64,000 bases of DNA. Source: Dioscorea cayenensis subsp. rotundata (lineage: Eukaryota; Streptophyta; Magnoliopsida; Dioscoreales; Dioscoreaceae). A model generated the notes under the pieces. It had not been told where the DNA came from. It made no database searches and saw nothing but the letters and a program-made list of their open reading frames with translations. Shown here piece by piece: positions 39,489-51,714 of this stretch; the stretch's first letter is position 1, and the number at the start of each line of letters is the position of its first letter. The position numbers and the translations under genes are program-made. The stretch is taken from assembly GCF_009730915.1 (NCBI RefSeq), contig NC_052489.1, positions 29,877,916 through 29,941,915 of the forward strand, written 5' to 3'.

Positions 39489-39500
39489 ATCAAACTGATT

Positions 39501-41096
39501 CCTTATGTCGTTTTTATCAGGATTATTTTGTGAAGTCCATGGACAATTATCAGGATTATTTTGTTTATTATCAAGGATTGGATTTTCATCAAAGTTTTGC
39601 AGAAAAGCCCATGTGTTATCTTATTAGAAGCAGAAGGTAAAACTTTTTGTTTCATAATAATCTGAGAAACATTGCTTCTCACTCAGGCTTGGGAGTTTCA
39701 TGATTTTTTATAATTGCGTGTTATGACAACAGGCCATTCAATTAAAATATTTATTATGCTTCATAATGAAATTCAATTTTTTTCTTCATAAAGTGCCTTT
39801 TTATAGAATAAATGCTTTTTTTCCCCACTTTTTAATTCAATGAGAACATGGACATGTCATTAATGCGCATTTCCAATCTGGATCTTGAACTATTAACCGT
39901 TCATTTGCATTCAAAATCATGTAAATTTCGCTTTCTCATTTTCTTTTAGGGGTATATGAGTAATTTTACCTATTAAAGATAACATTCAAAAGTTTCTTGG
40001 ACTTTTCTGCCCATGCTCCAATCAAGAGCCGGTGTACCTATCCTTACGGAATAAAGATATTTTTAATTTTTATTATTTGTTTATATGATAGATTTTGTTT
40101 GTTATAATCATATTAAAATGGAAATTCTTTTTTTAATAATAGATACCATCATCAAGTACCAACCAAATTGACACTACCTTATATAAATCCTTTCATAGTT
40201 TTAAGTTTTTTTTAAAAATTATTTATGATATATAATTTAATCTATATATAAAGAACTGATTTCTTTTATTTGGTTTGGCCAACAGAATAATATGCAATAA
40301 TTATCTCTTAATAATTAAAATAGAGTAATGGAAATAAAGTTTAATTATTATCATTTTATATATATATATATATTTTTAACTATTTCCTATTTCCTCACTT
40401 TATAGAAACACCCAAATATTTCTCAAAATTGTATTGTCAAGTCTAAATTAATCTTACATTATTTCCTAATTCTCCAAAAATCCTCCGACTGATCTCTTAT
40501 AAAATTCTCATGAATTCTTTCCAAATAATTTCTGATTTCATAACTTATTAATATATTTTTTTCTTAAAAAAAAGACTCTTATTAATTACTGTCAAATTCT
40601 TCTAGTTTTTTATATAACAAATAGATAAACTACTATTTTATTAAAACAGATAAAAAAACAAAATTCACTAGAATAGAATAAATCCACAAGAGCAGAAACA
40701 AGAAGATTACACACAATTCCTCGACAATTGAGGGTTTGAAAAGCGGTAAAGTTCTTCCGGTCTCTCGCATATAACATTACACATAATTTCGCAACAATTG
40801 AGGGTCTAAAAAGCAAATAAAAAGAAATGTAAATAAATGTGAACACTTTTGCAAAAGACCCCTTGTGTTTCTCACTATATATACAAACCCAAGGGTTGTT
40901 AGTGCCGGTCATACCGCATCCACTCCCGCCGAAACAACGGTTCCCACCATGACCGTTATGTATTAAAAAGTATATAAATATTTATTTATATATTTATATA
41001 TTTTTTTATTATTTATTATTTATACTAAAAAGGGCAAATTGTGGGAACCCTTTATGAACTAGAGATTTTGCACTTTGAAGTCTGTCTAGGGTTTCG
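39501..41096. other. AT-rich intergenic region before the ACA gene
   Basis: Mostly AT-rich sequence with a (TA)n run near 40356. Two related segments of about 80 bases near 40700-40760 and 40780-40830 share an ACAATTGAGGGT word. A telo-box TAGGGTTT (41087-41094) sits directly before the ACA start codon. No gene is seen. Confidence 0.45.
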
Positions 41097-41945
41097 ATGG
41101 AGAGTTATTTGAGGGAACACTTCGAATTGCCGCCGAAGAATCCATCGGTAGAGGCGCAACGAAGGTGGCGCTCCGCCGTTGGCCAGATCGTCAAGAACCG
41201 GCGACGACGTTTCCGGCATGTTCCCGACCTTGACAAGCGCTCTGAGGTTGAGGCCAAGAAGCGCAAGATCCAGGTGCTTTGTTACATTTTCTTCTATTCT
41301 TCTTCTTCTTCTTCTTCTTGTTCTTCTTCTTTTTTTAAATTTTTTTATTGTTGATGAATTGGAACTGCAATTTAACTTTCCAAATGGGGAAAAGGATTGA
41401 TTTTTTAAAGTTTTTGTTTGGTTTTTGACTTAAAGATCTGGTTATTTAATGACTTAATGGTTCGGGAGACTTCTTTGTAATTTAGTTGACCTTGAAAGTT
41501 GTTGGCATGTGGAATCCGTCAAGTTTGCAGCTTCCATGAAACTTCTTGTAAAGTTTTCTGCTTTTTAATATGGATAATTGACTTGTTGACTTGTCTTTTT
41601 CTTTTCATTTTTTAATTATAATGATTGAGTAATAGTTTGAGTTACCATCCATTGTATGCATAACTTTTGCTTGTTTAAATTATACTAGATTTGGTAGAAG
41701 GATTGCTCTTCAATGTTGATTTTAGTGTGATAATAAATTTGAACCATTGTGTTGTGGTTAATGTTGATTCCTTGTGGATCTGTTAGACTTTATAAGAACT
41801 GTAGAAGATTGTTGTATGATATGGAAAAATTACACCTTTATAATCTGTCCTCTTGTCTCTTTTGTCAACATGGTGGCCAAGATAATAACTTTTCTAGTGT
41901 AGTACATGGAAACAAAAATAAGATTTTGTTTTTATTTATTTATTA

Positions 41946-41981
<36 letters not shown>

Positions 41982-44900
41982 TGCTATCACTTTTTCTTCG
42001 GCTTTCTAGAAATTAAAATATAAACTTGATATATGCGCGTCGGTGGATGTTGATCTAATGCCAGTTTCCTATGGTAAATTTCGAGGAAGTCGGGCTTTTA
42101 TGTTTTTCGAATCTGGACTCTCCCATTATAACCATGTTCAAATAGGAATGCCAACTCTAAGGTGGCAAATGAAACCATAGTTGCAGACTGATTGAGATAC
42201 TTATCATATTTTCTTCTAGCTTACTATTTTGGGTAGTTCTGAACATGCCCTTTTGTTGATATTGTAAATGGTGAGAAATTGTAGATATGTATTTATCTGT
42301 ATTTTTCTGCATAGAAGGACCTTTTATTGGTCTTATTGGCAATTAAATGTTTTTAATTTCTTCTTTGTTGTTCATGTAAGTTGCACATTTCTTTATGGTT
42401 TTTGTTGGTTTTGTCCTTCAGGAGAAAATTAGAGTGGCTCTATATGTTCAAAAGGCTGCCCTTACCTTCATTGAGGGTATAACCTCTATTATTAATTCTC
42501 ATTGAGTGTTTTCATATTCTCTTTTGAGTGTGTTCTTTATATTAAGATTGGTGCTTCCCTAATGCAGCTGTAGCTAAGAAGGATTACAAGCTTCCAAAAG
42601 AGGCAAAAGATGCTGGATTTGACATTGGTGCCGATGAATTGGCATCAATAGTTAGTGGCCATGATATCAAGAGCTTGAAATTTCATGGAGGTGTTGAAGG
42701 TATTTCAAGGAAAGTTTCTGTTTCAGTTGATGATGGGGTAAATTCCAGTGATTTATCTATAAGACAGAATATTTTTGGTGTCAACCGGTACATTGAGAAG
42801 CCCTCCAGAAGTTTTTGGATGTTTGTCTGGGATGCGTTACAAGACCTGACTTTGATCATTCTTATGGTTTGTGCTGCAATTTCTGTAGTGGTGGGACTTT
42901 CCACTGAAGGATGGCCAAAGGGTATGTATGATGGACTCGGCATCATACTGAGTATTTTATTAGTTGTCGGTGTAACTGCTGTAAGTGACTATAAACAGTC
43001 ACTACAATTTAAGGCTTTAGATGCAGAAAAGAAAAAGATATTTATTCAGGTGACCAGAGATGGCTGTAGACAGAAGGTCTCCATCTATGATTTGGTAGTT
43101 GGTGATGTTGTTCATCTGTCGATAGGAGATCAAGTTCCAGCAGATGGTCTTTTTATATCTGGTTATTCTTTCTTGATTGATGAATCAAGCTTGTCTGGTG
43201 AAAGTGAGCCTGTTTATATTTCTGAAGAGAAGCCCTTTCTTTTGGCTGGGACCAAAGTGCAGGATGGTTCCGCTAAAATGTTGGTGATCTCTGTGGGCAT
43301 GAGGACAGAATGGGGGCGATTAATGGAGACTTTGAGCCAGGGGGGAGAGGATGAAACACCTTTGCAGGTTAAACTAAATGGTGTAGCAACTATTATTGGA
43401 AAGATTGGTTTGGCATTTGCAACATTAACATTTCTAGTCCTTTTGGTTAGATTCTTGATTGATAAGGCTGTAAGTGTTGGGCTGCTGACATGGCATCCAG
43501 ATGATGCCCTGACAATACTGAATTATTTTGCCATTGCCGTGACTATAATTGTTGTTGCAGTTCCTGAAGGGCTGCCTCTGGCTGTGACTTTGAGTTTGGC
43601 CTTTGCAATGAAAAAGCTTATGGATGATAAGGCACTTGTTAGGCACTTGTCAGCATGTGAGACAATGGGGTCAGCAAGTTGCATTTGCAGTGATAAAACT
43701 GGAACTTTGACAACTAACCACATGGTAGTTGATAAGTATTGGATATGTGACGTATCTAAATCATGCAAGGGTGATGGGACTGCTGATGAACTCAAGTCTT
43801 TAGTGTCCGAGAAGGTTTTAAGCATTCTTCTTCAGTGCATCTTTCAGAATACTGGCTCTGAGGTTGTAAGGGGAAAAGATGGTAAAAACACGATATTGGG
43901 GTCACCTACTGAAACAGCTGTTTTGGAATTTGGACTGCACTTGGAAGGTGTTGACGCCCAACGGCAACATCATGATTGCAGAAAACTAAAGGTTGAACCT
44001 TTCAATTCAGTTAAGAAGAAGATGTCTGTGTTGGTATCAGTATGTGGTGGGGGTGTTCGCGCTTTCTGTAAGGGTGCATCTGAAATCATCTTGCAGATGT
44101 GTGACAAGATGATTGATAGCGATGGAAATACTGTTCCATTGTCAGAAGAAAAGACAAAGGATATCATGAATGTTATTAATAATTTTGCCTGTGAAGCTCT
44201 AAGAACACTTTGCCTAGCCTTTAAGGATATGGATGGCTCTTACAATGCAGATGGCATCCCCTATTGATGGTTATACACTAATAGCTGTCATTGGTATCAA
44301 AGATCCAGTTCGCCCTGGAGTCAAGGAGGCAGTGCAAACATGTATTGCTGCGGGTATTACTGTACGAATGGTGACTGGAGACAATATCAATACTGCTAAA
44401 GCCATAGCTAAAGAGTGTGGCATATTTACTGATGATGGGTTAGCTATGGAAGGTTCAGAGTTTAGAAGCAAGAGTCCTGAAGAGATGAAGACTTTAATAC
44501 CAAAGCTTCAGGTTCCTTTGTCATAATCTAATTCCTATTACGCTAAACTTATCACTATCTCAAGTTACTAATAGATTGCTGAATGTTATTATGTTCATCT
44601 GCAGGTACTGGCTCGATCCTTACCCTTGGATAAGCACACATTAGTGACAAACTTGAGGAAGACGCTGGATGAAGTGGTTGCAGTTACCGGTGATGGAACT
44701 AATGATGCTCCTGCACTGCATGAAGCAGATATTGGTCTAGCAATGGGCATTGCTGGCACAGAGGTAACTTTTCCCTTGTTACTAACTTAATTCACAACCA
44801 TCAGTACATTCATGGCAAAGAGGTAAGTTTTACCTGTGCCTGTCAAAATCATCTCTTAGATACTCTTTGTTGGCTAACCAGCAAAATTATGGTCCCTGAA

Positions 44901-46145
44901 CTGTTTTTTTAGCATTATTGAAGTTAAAGTATGGTCATTATACTTCCCATTACTTGTTTTTCCTTCTTTTTTGCCTCAAAGTTCTATGTCCTTATAGGTT
45001 GCGAAGGAGAATGCTGATGTCATTGTCATGGATGACAACTTCTCTACAATTATTAATGTAGCCAAATGGGGCCGTGCAGTTTACATTAACATTCAGAAGT
45101 TTGTGCAATTTCAGCTTACTGTTAATGTTGTTGCCTTGATGGTCAATTTTGTGTCAGCATGTATCACTGGTATGCCAAATCTATCATTTGAACTGTTTTC
45201 TATGTTATCTTTTAGAATTTTTTCTGTAGAAATTAGCTCCTCTGCTAATGTTATTTCACTACACTTACTTTTAGGGAGTGCTCCTCTTACTGCTGTTCAG
45301 TTACTTTGGGTTAACATGATTATGGATACCCTTGGTGCTTTGGCATTAGCGACCGAGCCTCCAAATGATGAAATGATGAAGAGACCCCCCATTAGCAAGG
45401 GTCAACATTTTATCACAAGGACTATGTGGAAGAATATCATGGGCCAAAGTATATATCAGCTGGCTGTGCTTGGAGTTCTCTTGTTTGATGGGAAGCAGCT
45501 TCTGAAGCTTACCGGTCCGGATGCAGATGCTGTTCTCAATACATTCATATTCAATACTTTCGTGTTTTGTCAGGTAACCATAACCATAATGGATGTGTTT
45601 CAGTTTATTTCTGGAATATTAGAAAAACATGAGTACTCTGTGTTTTGCTTCACCAAGAGTATTCTAATTTGACCATTTGTTTCTTTATCAACAGACTGAA
45701 ATATTGTCTGATCTAAGATTACAACTATTAGTATCTCACATAGAACTCATAAGATACAATTTTTTTTCCCCATAATAGTAATCAATATTTAAACTTATTT
45801 ATGTATTTATTTTGTGTGTGTCTTGCATTGCATCAGGTATTCAACGAAATTAATAGCCGGGATATGGAGAAGATCAATGTCTTCCGTGGAATATTTAGCA
45901 GCTGGATCTTCGCTGTCGTCTTAGTTGCCACTGCTGCGTTCCAAGTAGTAATAGTGGAATTCCTCGGCGCTTTTGCAAGCACAGTCCCATTGAACTGGCA
46001 TTTGTGGTTACTAACCATCCTCATCGGCGCAATCAGCATGATTATAGCAGTTATTTTGAAGTGCATTCCTGCTGAGAAGCCCAAGTTTTCAGCTCATGAT
46101 GCCAACGGCTATGAACCACTCCCCGAAGGCCCAGAAATGGTGTAG
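41097..46145 (+). CDS. ACA4: Autoinhibited type IIB calcium ATPase (ACA4/ACA11 type), with one apparent frame break
   Basis: Seven exons (41097-41273, 42422-42476, 42568-44511, 44605-44763, 44998-45169, 45275-45573, 45837-46145) encode about 1037 residues, the length of Arabidopsis ACA4. The N-terminus has the calmodulin-binding autoinhibitory region ([19 protein letters not shown]). Downstream are the actuator motif LSGESEP, M4 [19 protein letters not shown], the phosphorylated Asp in CSDKTGTLT (about residue 453), KGASE, and the hinge [22 protein letters not shown]; the tail ends [11 protein letters not shown]. It pumps calcium out of the cytosol; ACA4/11 relatives act at the vacuole. In the big exon the frame stops at 44265-44267 and continues one base shifted ([18 protein letters not shown]...). 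Exon 3 is one base too long for its splice phases, so a single-base insertion in a homopolymer region is the simplest reading: consensus error or a recently broken allele. Confidence 0.92.
41940..41985. repeat. (ATT)n microsatellite in ACA intron 1
   Basis: About 12 ATT/TTA trinucleotides in a row within the first intron of the calcium pump gene. Confidence 0.9.
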
Positions 46146-47954
46146 AAATAAGTCATTGCACAACCTCTTCCCTATTACTAATTTTTAGATACAACTTCAT
46201 CTGGCTATTTGAATCATAGAATTGTATAGTTTGCTGCATCTCATATCATTCACCACTTAGCCTTAGTTTTCTGCAACTTGTATTTAACTGCAAGTTATTC
46301 TAGCAACTCGAAACTGCAAACATCTCTTCCTCCCAACTCTGCATCGAGGAGTTTGATACTTTGATCATCTGTTGAGCATATGTGGTTCAAACCGTAGCTT
46401 TGTCGTATTTAAATTGCGAAATAAACCGTCTCCAGAAATTGGATTGACAGATACATGTTTCGGATCAAGTAATAAATTATTTTTGCATGCTAAGTTATTT
46501 GCTCAAGTCAATTATTCAGGTACTCTTTATGTTGTTATTTTTGCCTACTATTTTTTTAAAATTTTCTTTTTTATATTTTTTTAAAAAAAAATTTAATATT
46601 TATTATATTTATACATATATATATATATTTTTGTCTTATTAGCTCAACAAGATTTGGGGTGGTGTCTGTCTATGAATATCATTTATTGTGATCTATAAGA
46701 GCAGGCACACCAACCCTTATCTCTTGCAATGAATACGATGATCAAAATTGACTCACATTTTAAACTAATCTTTGAACTAACAATGTTTTAATTAATTAAC
46801 AATAATTTGAGAAGATTAACACTTGGATTATAAACAAATTAGAAGCTCAACATTAATGGTCGGCCACCTTCACAAAGTTTTAATGTTTGCCACCCAACCA
46901 TAATAAACGTTAAAGATCACCATCTCATACCCATTTCTTGTGCACCTTTCAGCTTCTGGAATGTACTTTTTTATTCTTATTTCCCCCTTCAAAATATTCA
47001 AAATTCCTGCTTTGCAAGAAATCATTTTAAAATTTATTTAATATAAAACGTATGAGAAATAATTTCAGTTGATGGTTTCATTTAAGATGTCGGCATTGGC
47101 CACCTCAACATGAGTCTAATCCCAAGCCACCTTTTAAAATATTAGTTTAATTTAACTTTTTTATATACTTCCAAATTGATATTTCACAAATATTAAAATA
47201 TTGAATTTTAGACGGTGTAAGTTTTGAGTTTTATTTAAAAATATTTAAATTTTTATTAAAATTGGCACAAATTTCATTTGCATTCCAACTTTTAACTTTT
47301 TAATTTTACAAGTTTTGTGGGGGTAATCAGTAAAAGCCCTTTTTAAACTTCTAGTTTTCGGTGCATTCAAAGCACACCGAAAAATTAAATTTTTTTTTTT
47401 AAACAAAAGAGAGAAAAAAAAGAGAGAACTTTGGAATTTCCGACACGGAACTTGGGCATCGTTTTTAATGAAATCTCGTTGCGGTAGACCACCTAACTCA
47501 ACGGCAATCCCAAAGGTACGGCTTTGAATCCCTTTTTTGGCATTTGTTTTGGTGTGAATTCCATTGATTTCATTGATATATAGGTTTGATTTGATGTTCA
47601 TTGAGAATCGTGAAGTAATTTCCATTTTTTTGATGTTTTCTTGGAGGGATTATTTTGATGTTTTGAGGAAGAACTCTGTGTATGTGTTTCTTTTTTTTTT
47701 TAATGTAGAAAATTATGATTTTTAGGTATATATATGGGAGTTTGAGTTGATTCTGATCTCAAAGTTCGAATTTTGTTAGGATTTGTAGAGGTTTTGTGTG
47801 TTGAATAAGAAAGAAAATTGATTTTTTTTCACTGGAGTCGTGGAGAGATTTGCTTTCTAGAGAGGTTTTCCGCGTTAAATTCAAAGATATATAGATAGAT
47901 ATACATAGAGGGAGGGCCAAGGTTGAATCTTTGTTGGTTTTAGATTGGGAGAAG
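46146..47954. other. Intergenic region and leader of the glycerol-3-phosphate dehydrogenase gene
   Basis: From 46146 to about 47400 it holds the ACA 3' UTR and AT-rich DNA with a (TA)n run near 46616. From about 47430 the leader of the downstream gene begins; a likely 5' UTR intron runs from 47516 (AAAG/GTACGG) to 47943 (TTTTAG/A), just before the ATG at 47955. No other gene is seen. Confidence 0.5.
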
Positions 47955-50900
47955 ATGGTTGGCAATGTAGATGGATCCCATAGTGCTCCTCTTTCAAATG
48001 GCTCCCTTCATGGCTCCAATGGTGCCGAAGAGAAGCTTGATGAGCTCCGCCGTCTCCTTGGAAAATCAGATGGTGATCTTCTAAAGATAGTTGGTGTCGG
48101 CGCAGGCGCTTGGGGCAGTGTCTTTGCAGCATTGTTGCAGGATGCTTATGGGCATCTGCGTGAAAAGGTGCAGGTTAGGATATGGCGGAGGCCGGGAAGG
48201 TCTGTGGATAAGTCCACTGCTGAGCATCTTTTTGAGGTCATTAACTCAAGGGAGGATGTGTTGAGGAGGTTGATACGGCGATGTGCATACTTGAAATATG
48301 TTGAGGCTCGGCTTGGAGATCGCACATTGTATGCAGATGAGATCTTGAAGGATGGCTTTTGCTTGAACATGATTGATACACCACTTTGCCCGATGAAGGT
48401 GGTGACCAACCTGCAGGAGGCTGTGTGGGATGCTGACATTGTAGTGAATGGTTTGCCTTCTACTGAGACTAGAGAGGTGTTCGAGGAGATCAGTAGGTAT
48501 TGGAAGGAAAGGATTACTTATCCTATCATTATCTCACTGGCAAAAGGTATTGAAGCGGCTTTGGATCCTGAACCCCGGATAATCACTCCGACACAGATGA
48601 TCAACCATGCAAGTGAGATTCTTTTTCCCTTTATCTGATTAACCTCAACTATTTAATAGCATAGAAATGTTTGACATTCTAATGGATGCGTTGCTAGTCC
48701 TTGTTTGAATCTTAAGGCACTCTTTTTAACATGGTCAGGTAAAAAAATTATAAGCTTATTAAGAGAGATTGTATCATATATTGAGGCAATACTTAATGTC
48801 TGGTGACTTATGTTCCATATTATTAATATTGCTTAAATGTATAGCGTGCATATTTTGTTGTTGAAGACACTGCTGATCCATGCTATATTAATGTATGGAT
48901 TATCTAGATTTCTGCTTTCAATGTGTACATTGCTTGATCAGAGCATGAATAAAATGTATTGCAGCTGGAGTGCCTATGGAGAACATTCTTTATCTTGGTG
49001 GTCCAAACATTGCTTCAGAGATTTATAACAAGGAATATGCTAATGCTCGAATTTGTGGAGCTGATAAGTGGAGGAAGCCTCTTGCTAAATTTTTGAGGCA
49101 GCCACATTTTATTGTATGGGACAACAGTGATCTTGTCACACATGAAGTTATGGGTGGCTTGAAGAATGTTTATGCTATCGGTGCTGGTAAAATTCTTCTT
49201 CTTCTGAAAATGTTTGAATATGGGTTAATTATTAATGCTGTCTTTGTTACACTAGTGCTTCTTATTGTTATGAAAAGAACTCTTTATTTTTTGTTCTTGT
49301 CACATTTTGCAGATTATGCTCAACAGTGGTCATTACATAAAATTATGTAGTATAGTTGTTATATTCATATTATGATACTTATGCTTTTCACATTCTGCTG
49401 GATCTTTAAACTATAACTGTTCCATAGATGCATGAAATTTTTTCAGAAATTGCACCTTTGTATATGCATACTGCACTTGGATAGGGATGGTAGTATATTT
49501 TAATTTATTATTTTTGACACTCTTTTAATTGCTTATTGATGAAGTGCCTGACATGGACTATTTCGGTACAAAATTAAACTCATGTTAGCAAGCTTGACAA
49601 CATTTGGAATTGCAAATAGGTCCAGCTTGGTAGTGGAGTTGTTTATTAGATGAAATTCGATCACTCTTAACTGTTGAGCTGCTTGAGCATTCTCTCATCC
49701 AACAATAGGTTGGCCTATTATTCATTTGGTTGGAGACTATGATTGCCATTTTTCCATCAATCCATGTAATGATCCTTATGACGTTCACTCTGAAGTTGAA
49801 CATTCTGCTAGATCTTTAAATTATGACTGTTCCATACATGCATGACATTTTTACAGAAACTGCACCTTTTATATGCGCACTGCACCTATTTTTGACATTT
49901 TTTAATTGCCTGTTAATGAAGTGCTTGACATGGACTGCTTTGGTACAAAATCAAATTCATGTTAGCAAGCTTGACAACATTTGGAATTGCTAAATAGGTC
50001 CAGCTTGATAGTGGAGTTGTTTATTAGATGAAATTCAATCACTCTTAACTGTTGAGTGTTCTCTCATCTTAACAATAGGCTGGCCTACTATTCATTTGGT
50101 TGGAGACTATGATTGCCATTTTTCCATGTAATGATCCTTGTGATGTTCACTCTGCAGTTGAGTTGCTCTGATATGAGCCTTTCTTTTATCACTGATGCTT
50201 CTCTGTCCAATCATTATATTCCATATCCATTTTTACAGTGTATGAAGGAATTTAACTAATTAGTTATAGTTTTCTTATCATTTGTATTCAGAATTGTGGC
50301 ATAGGGACAATAAATTGAAAATTCTCACCAAACTAACCCTTTTTTTTGTTCCGGGAAACATGTATTATTCAGGAATGGTAGCAGCTCTGACCAATGAGAG
50401 TGCAACAAGCAAATCGGTATACTTTGCTCACTGCACATCTGAAATGATATTCATCACTCACCTACTGACAGAAGAGCCTGAAAAACTGGCCGGTCCATTG
50501 CTAGCTGACACTTATGTGACCTTATTGAAAGGTCGTAATGCATGGTATGGCCAGATGCTTGCCAAGGGGGAGTTGAGCCCTGACATGGGTGACAGCATCA
50601 AAGGCAAAGGAATGATTCAGGTCAGTTGCTTGATCTTCTCTTGCCACTGTGCTTGAGAACTGAAATTCTGTGTTCATGATTGTATTTGCATGAATGATTT
50701 ATCAATTTTAGTTTGGCTACTAGAATCTTTCAGATATTTATGAAGAAAAAGTGAGATTCACTACTATACTTTGCTTACTGTCGATTTTCTCACCGCAGGG
50801 TGTCTCTGCAGTTGGTGCATTTTATGAGCTTCTTAGTCAGTCCAGCTTAAGTATATTGCATCCTGATGAAAATAAGCCTGTAGCTCCAGTTGAGCTCTGC

Positions 50901-51235
50901 CCTATTCTGAAGACATTATACAAGATATTGATTAAGAGGTTCGATTTCCAACTTCTTATTGTTCAAGTAATAAAGAGATTAATTTTTTTTAAAATGTGTT
51001 TTTGTTGATATTGTAATTATATTTTAGAGCACATTTCATCCAGATGAAGATTTAGAATGTTGTTCACTTGTTGCTTATTTTGTGATTGCTGATTTAGTCC
51101 ATTTGGTTCAGGGAGCTCGCAACAGGGGCCATTCTTCAAGCATTGCGAGATGAAACAATGAACGATCCTCGTGAACGTATAGAGATGGCACACAGCCATG
51201 CCTTTTACAGACCCTCACTTCTCGGCAAACCGTGA
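47955..51235 (+). CDS. GPDHC1: Cytosolic NAD-dependent glycerol-3-phosphate dehydrogenase
   Basis: Five exons (47955-48612, 48965-49186, 50373-50620, 50799-50938, 51112-51235) join in frame to 463 residues; Arabidopsis GPDHC1 has 462. Visible motifs: the Rossmann nucleotide loop [20 protein letters not shown] (from about residue 44), [46 protein letters not shown], the catalytic-domain [20 protein letters not shown] with the conserved Lys, and a C-terminus [14 protein letters not shown]. It interconverts dihydroxyacetone phosphate and glycerol-3-phosphate with NADH in the cytosol, feeding glycerolipid synthesis and a redox shuttle; GPDHC1 is linked to stress redox balance. The ATG at 47955 is preferred over an upstream in-frame non-ATG extension. 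Intron 2 carries a local duplication of about 380 bases. Confidence 0.97.
49390..50160 (+). repeat. Two-copy tandem duplication inside GPDHC1 intron 2
   Basis: A segment of about 380-400 bases occurs twice in direct order; for example ACATGGACT starts at 49551 and again at 49928 (offset 377), and the word GTTAGCAAGCTTGACAACAT follows both. The copies differ by scattered substitutions and small indels. Confidence 0.88.
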
Positions 51236-51714
51236 TTGCGCATCTATGATCAGGGAAATATATATTGCTTGAGGAAAAGAACCCATAATGAGTAAGAGCT
51301 GCTGTTAAATTAAGTCGTGTTTGAGATTTTAGTATGATGTTCAGTATGTAATACATGCCATTTATTCAATGAAATTTTGTGCCAACTTGTTGAATTACAA
51401 TTTCTGTACATTGACAGTTTTAACAGTTGGACCAATCCAGTACAAATATTTTAGAGAACACAAAAAAGTTACAAACTGCACTGTTACTCCAAACTTGAAC
51501 AGGTAGAAAGAATGACATTGATTTCTTCTGCAAAACTGAGGGGGTATTTATCAGCCAGATATTATGTAACCAACATCAAATGTATATCCCTAAGCCAACC
51601 TCCTTTGGATCAGTTTCCACCATCCATGGAGGCCTAAACACAGAAAGGCGAAAGCAATTAGAAAAAAAAAAAATGTGTCCATAGTGCCGGATATCAGAAG
51701 TTAAATAGGAGACA
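51236..51714. other. Intergenic region between convergent genes
   Basis: It contains the two 3' UTRs of GPDHC1 and the oxidoreductase gene on the opposite strand; their stop codons are 480 bases apart. No gene is seen. Confidence 0.6.

Noticed and set aside
40610-40912. 100-residue minus-strand ORF
   Set aside because: AT-rich region with hydrophobic low-complexity translation; no promoter or homology seen.
44233-45672. Separate short genes for the second half of the calcium pump
   Set aside because: The pieces are exons of one P-type ATPase; splice phases and family order join them.
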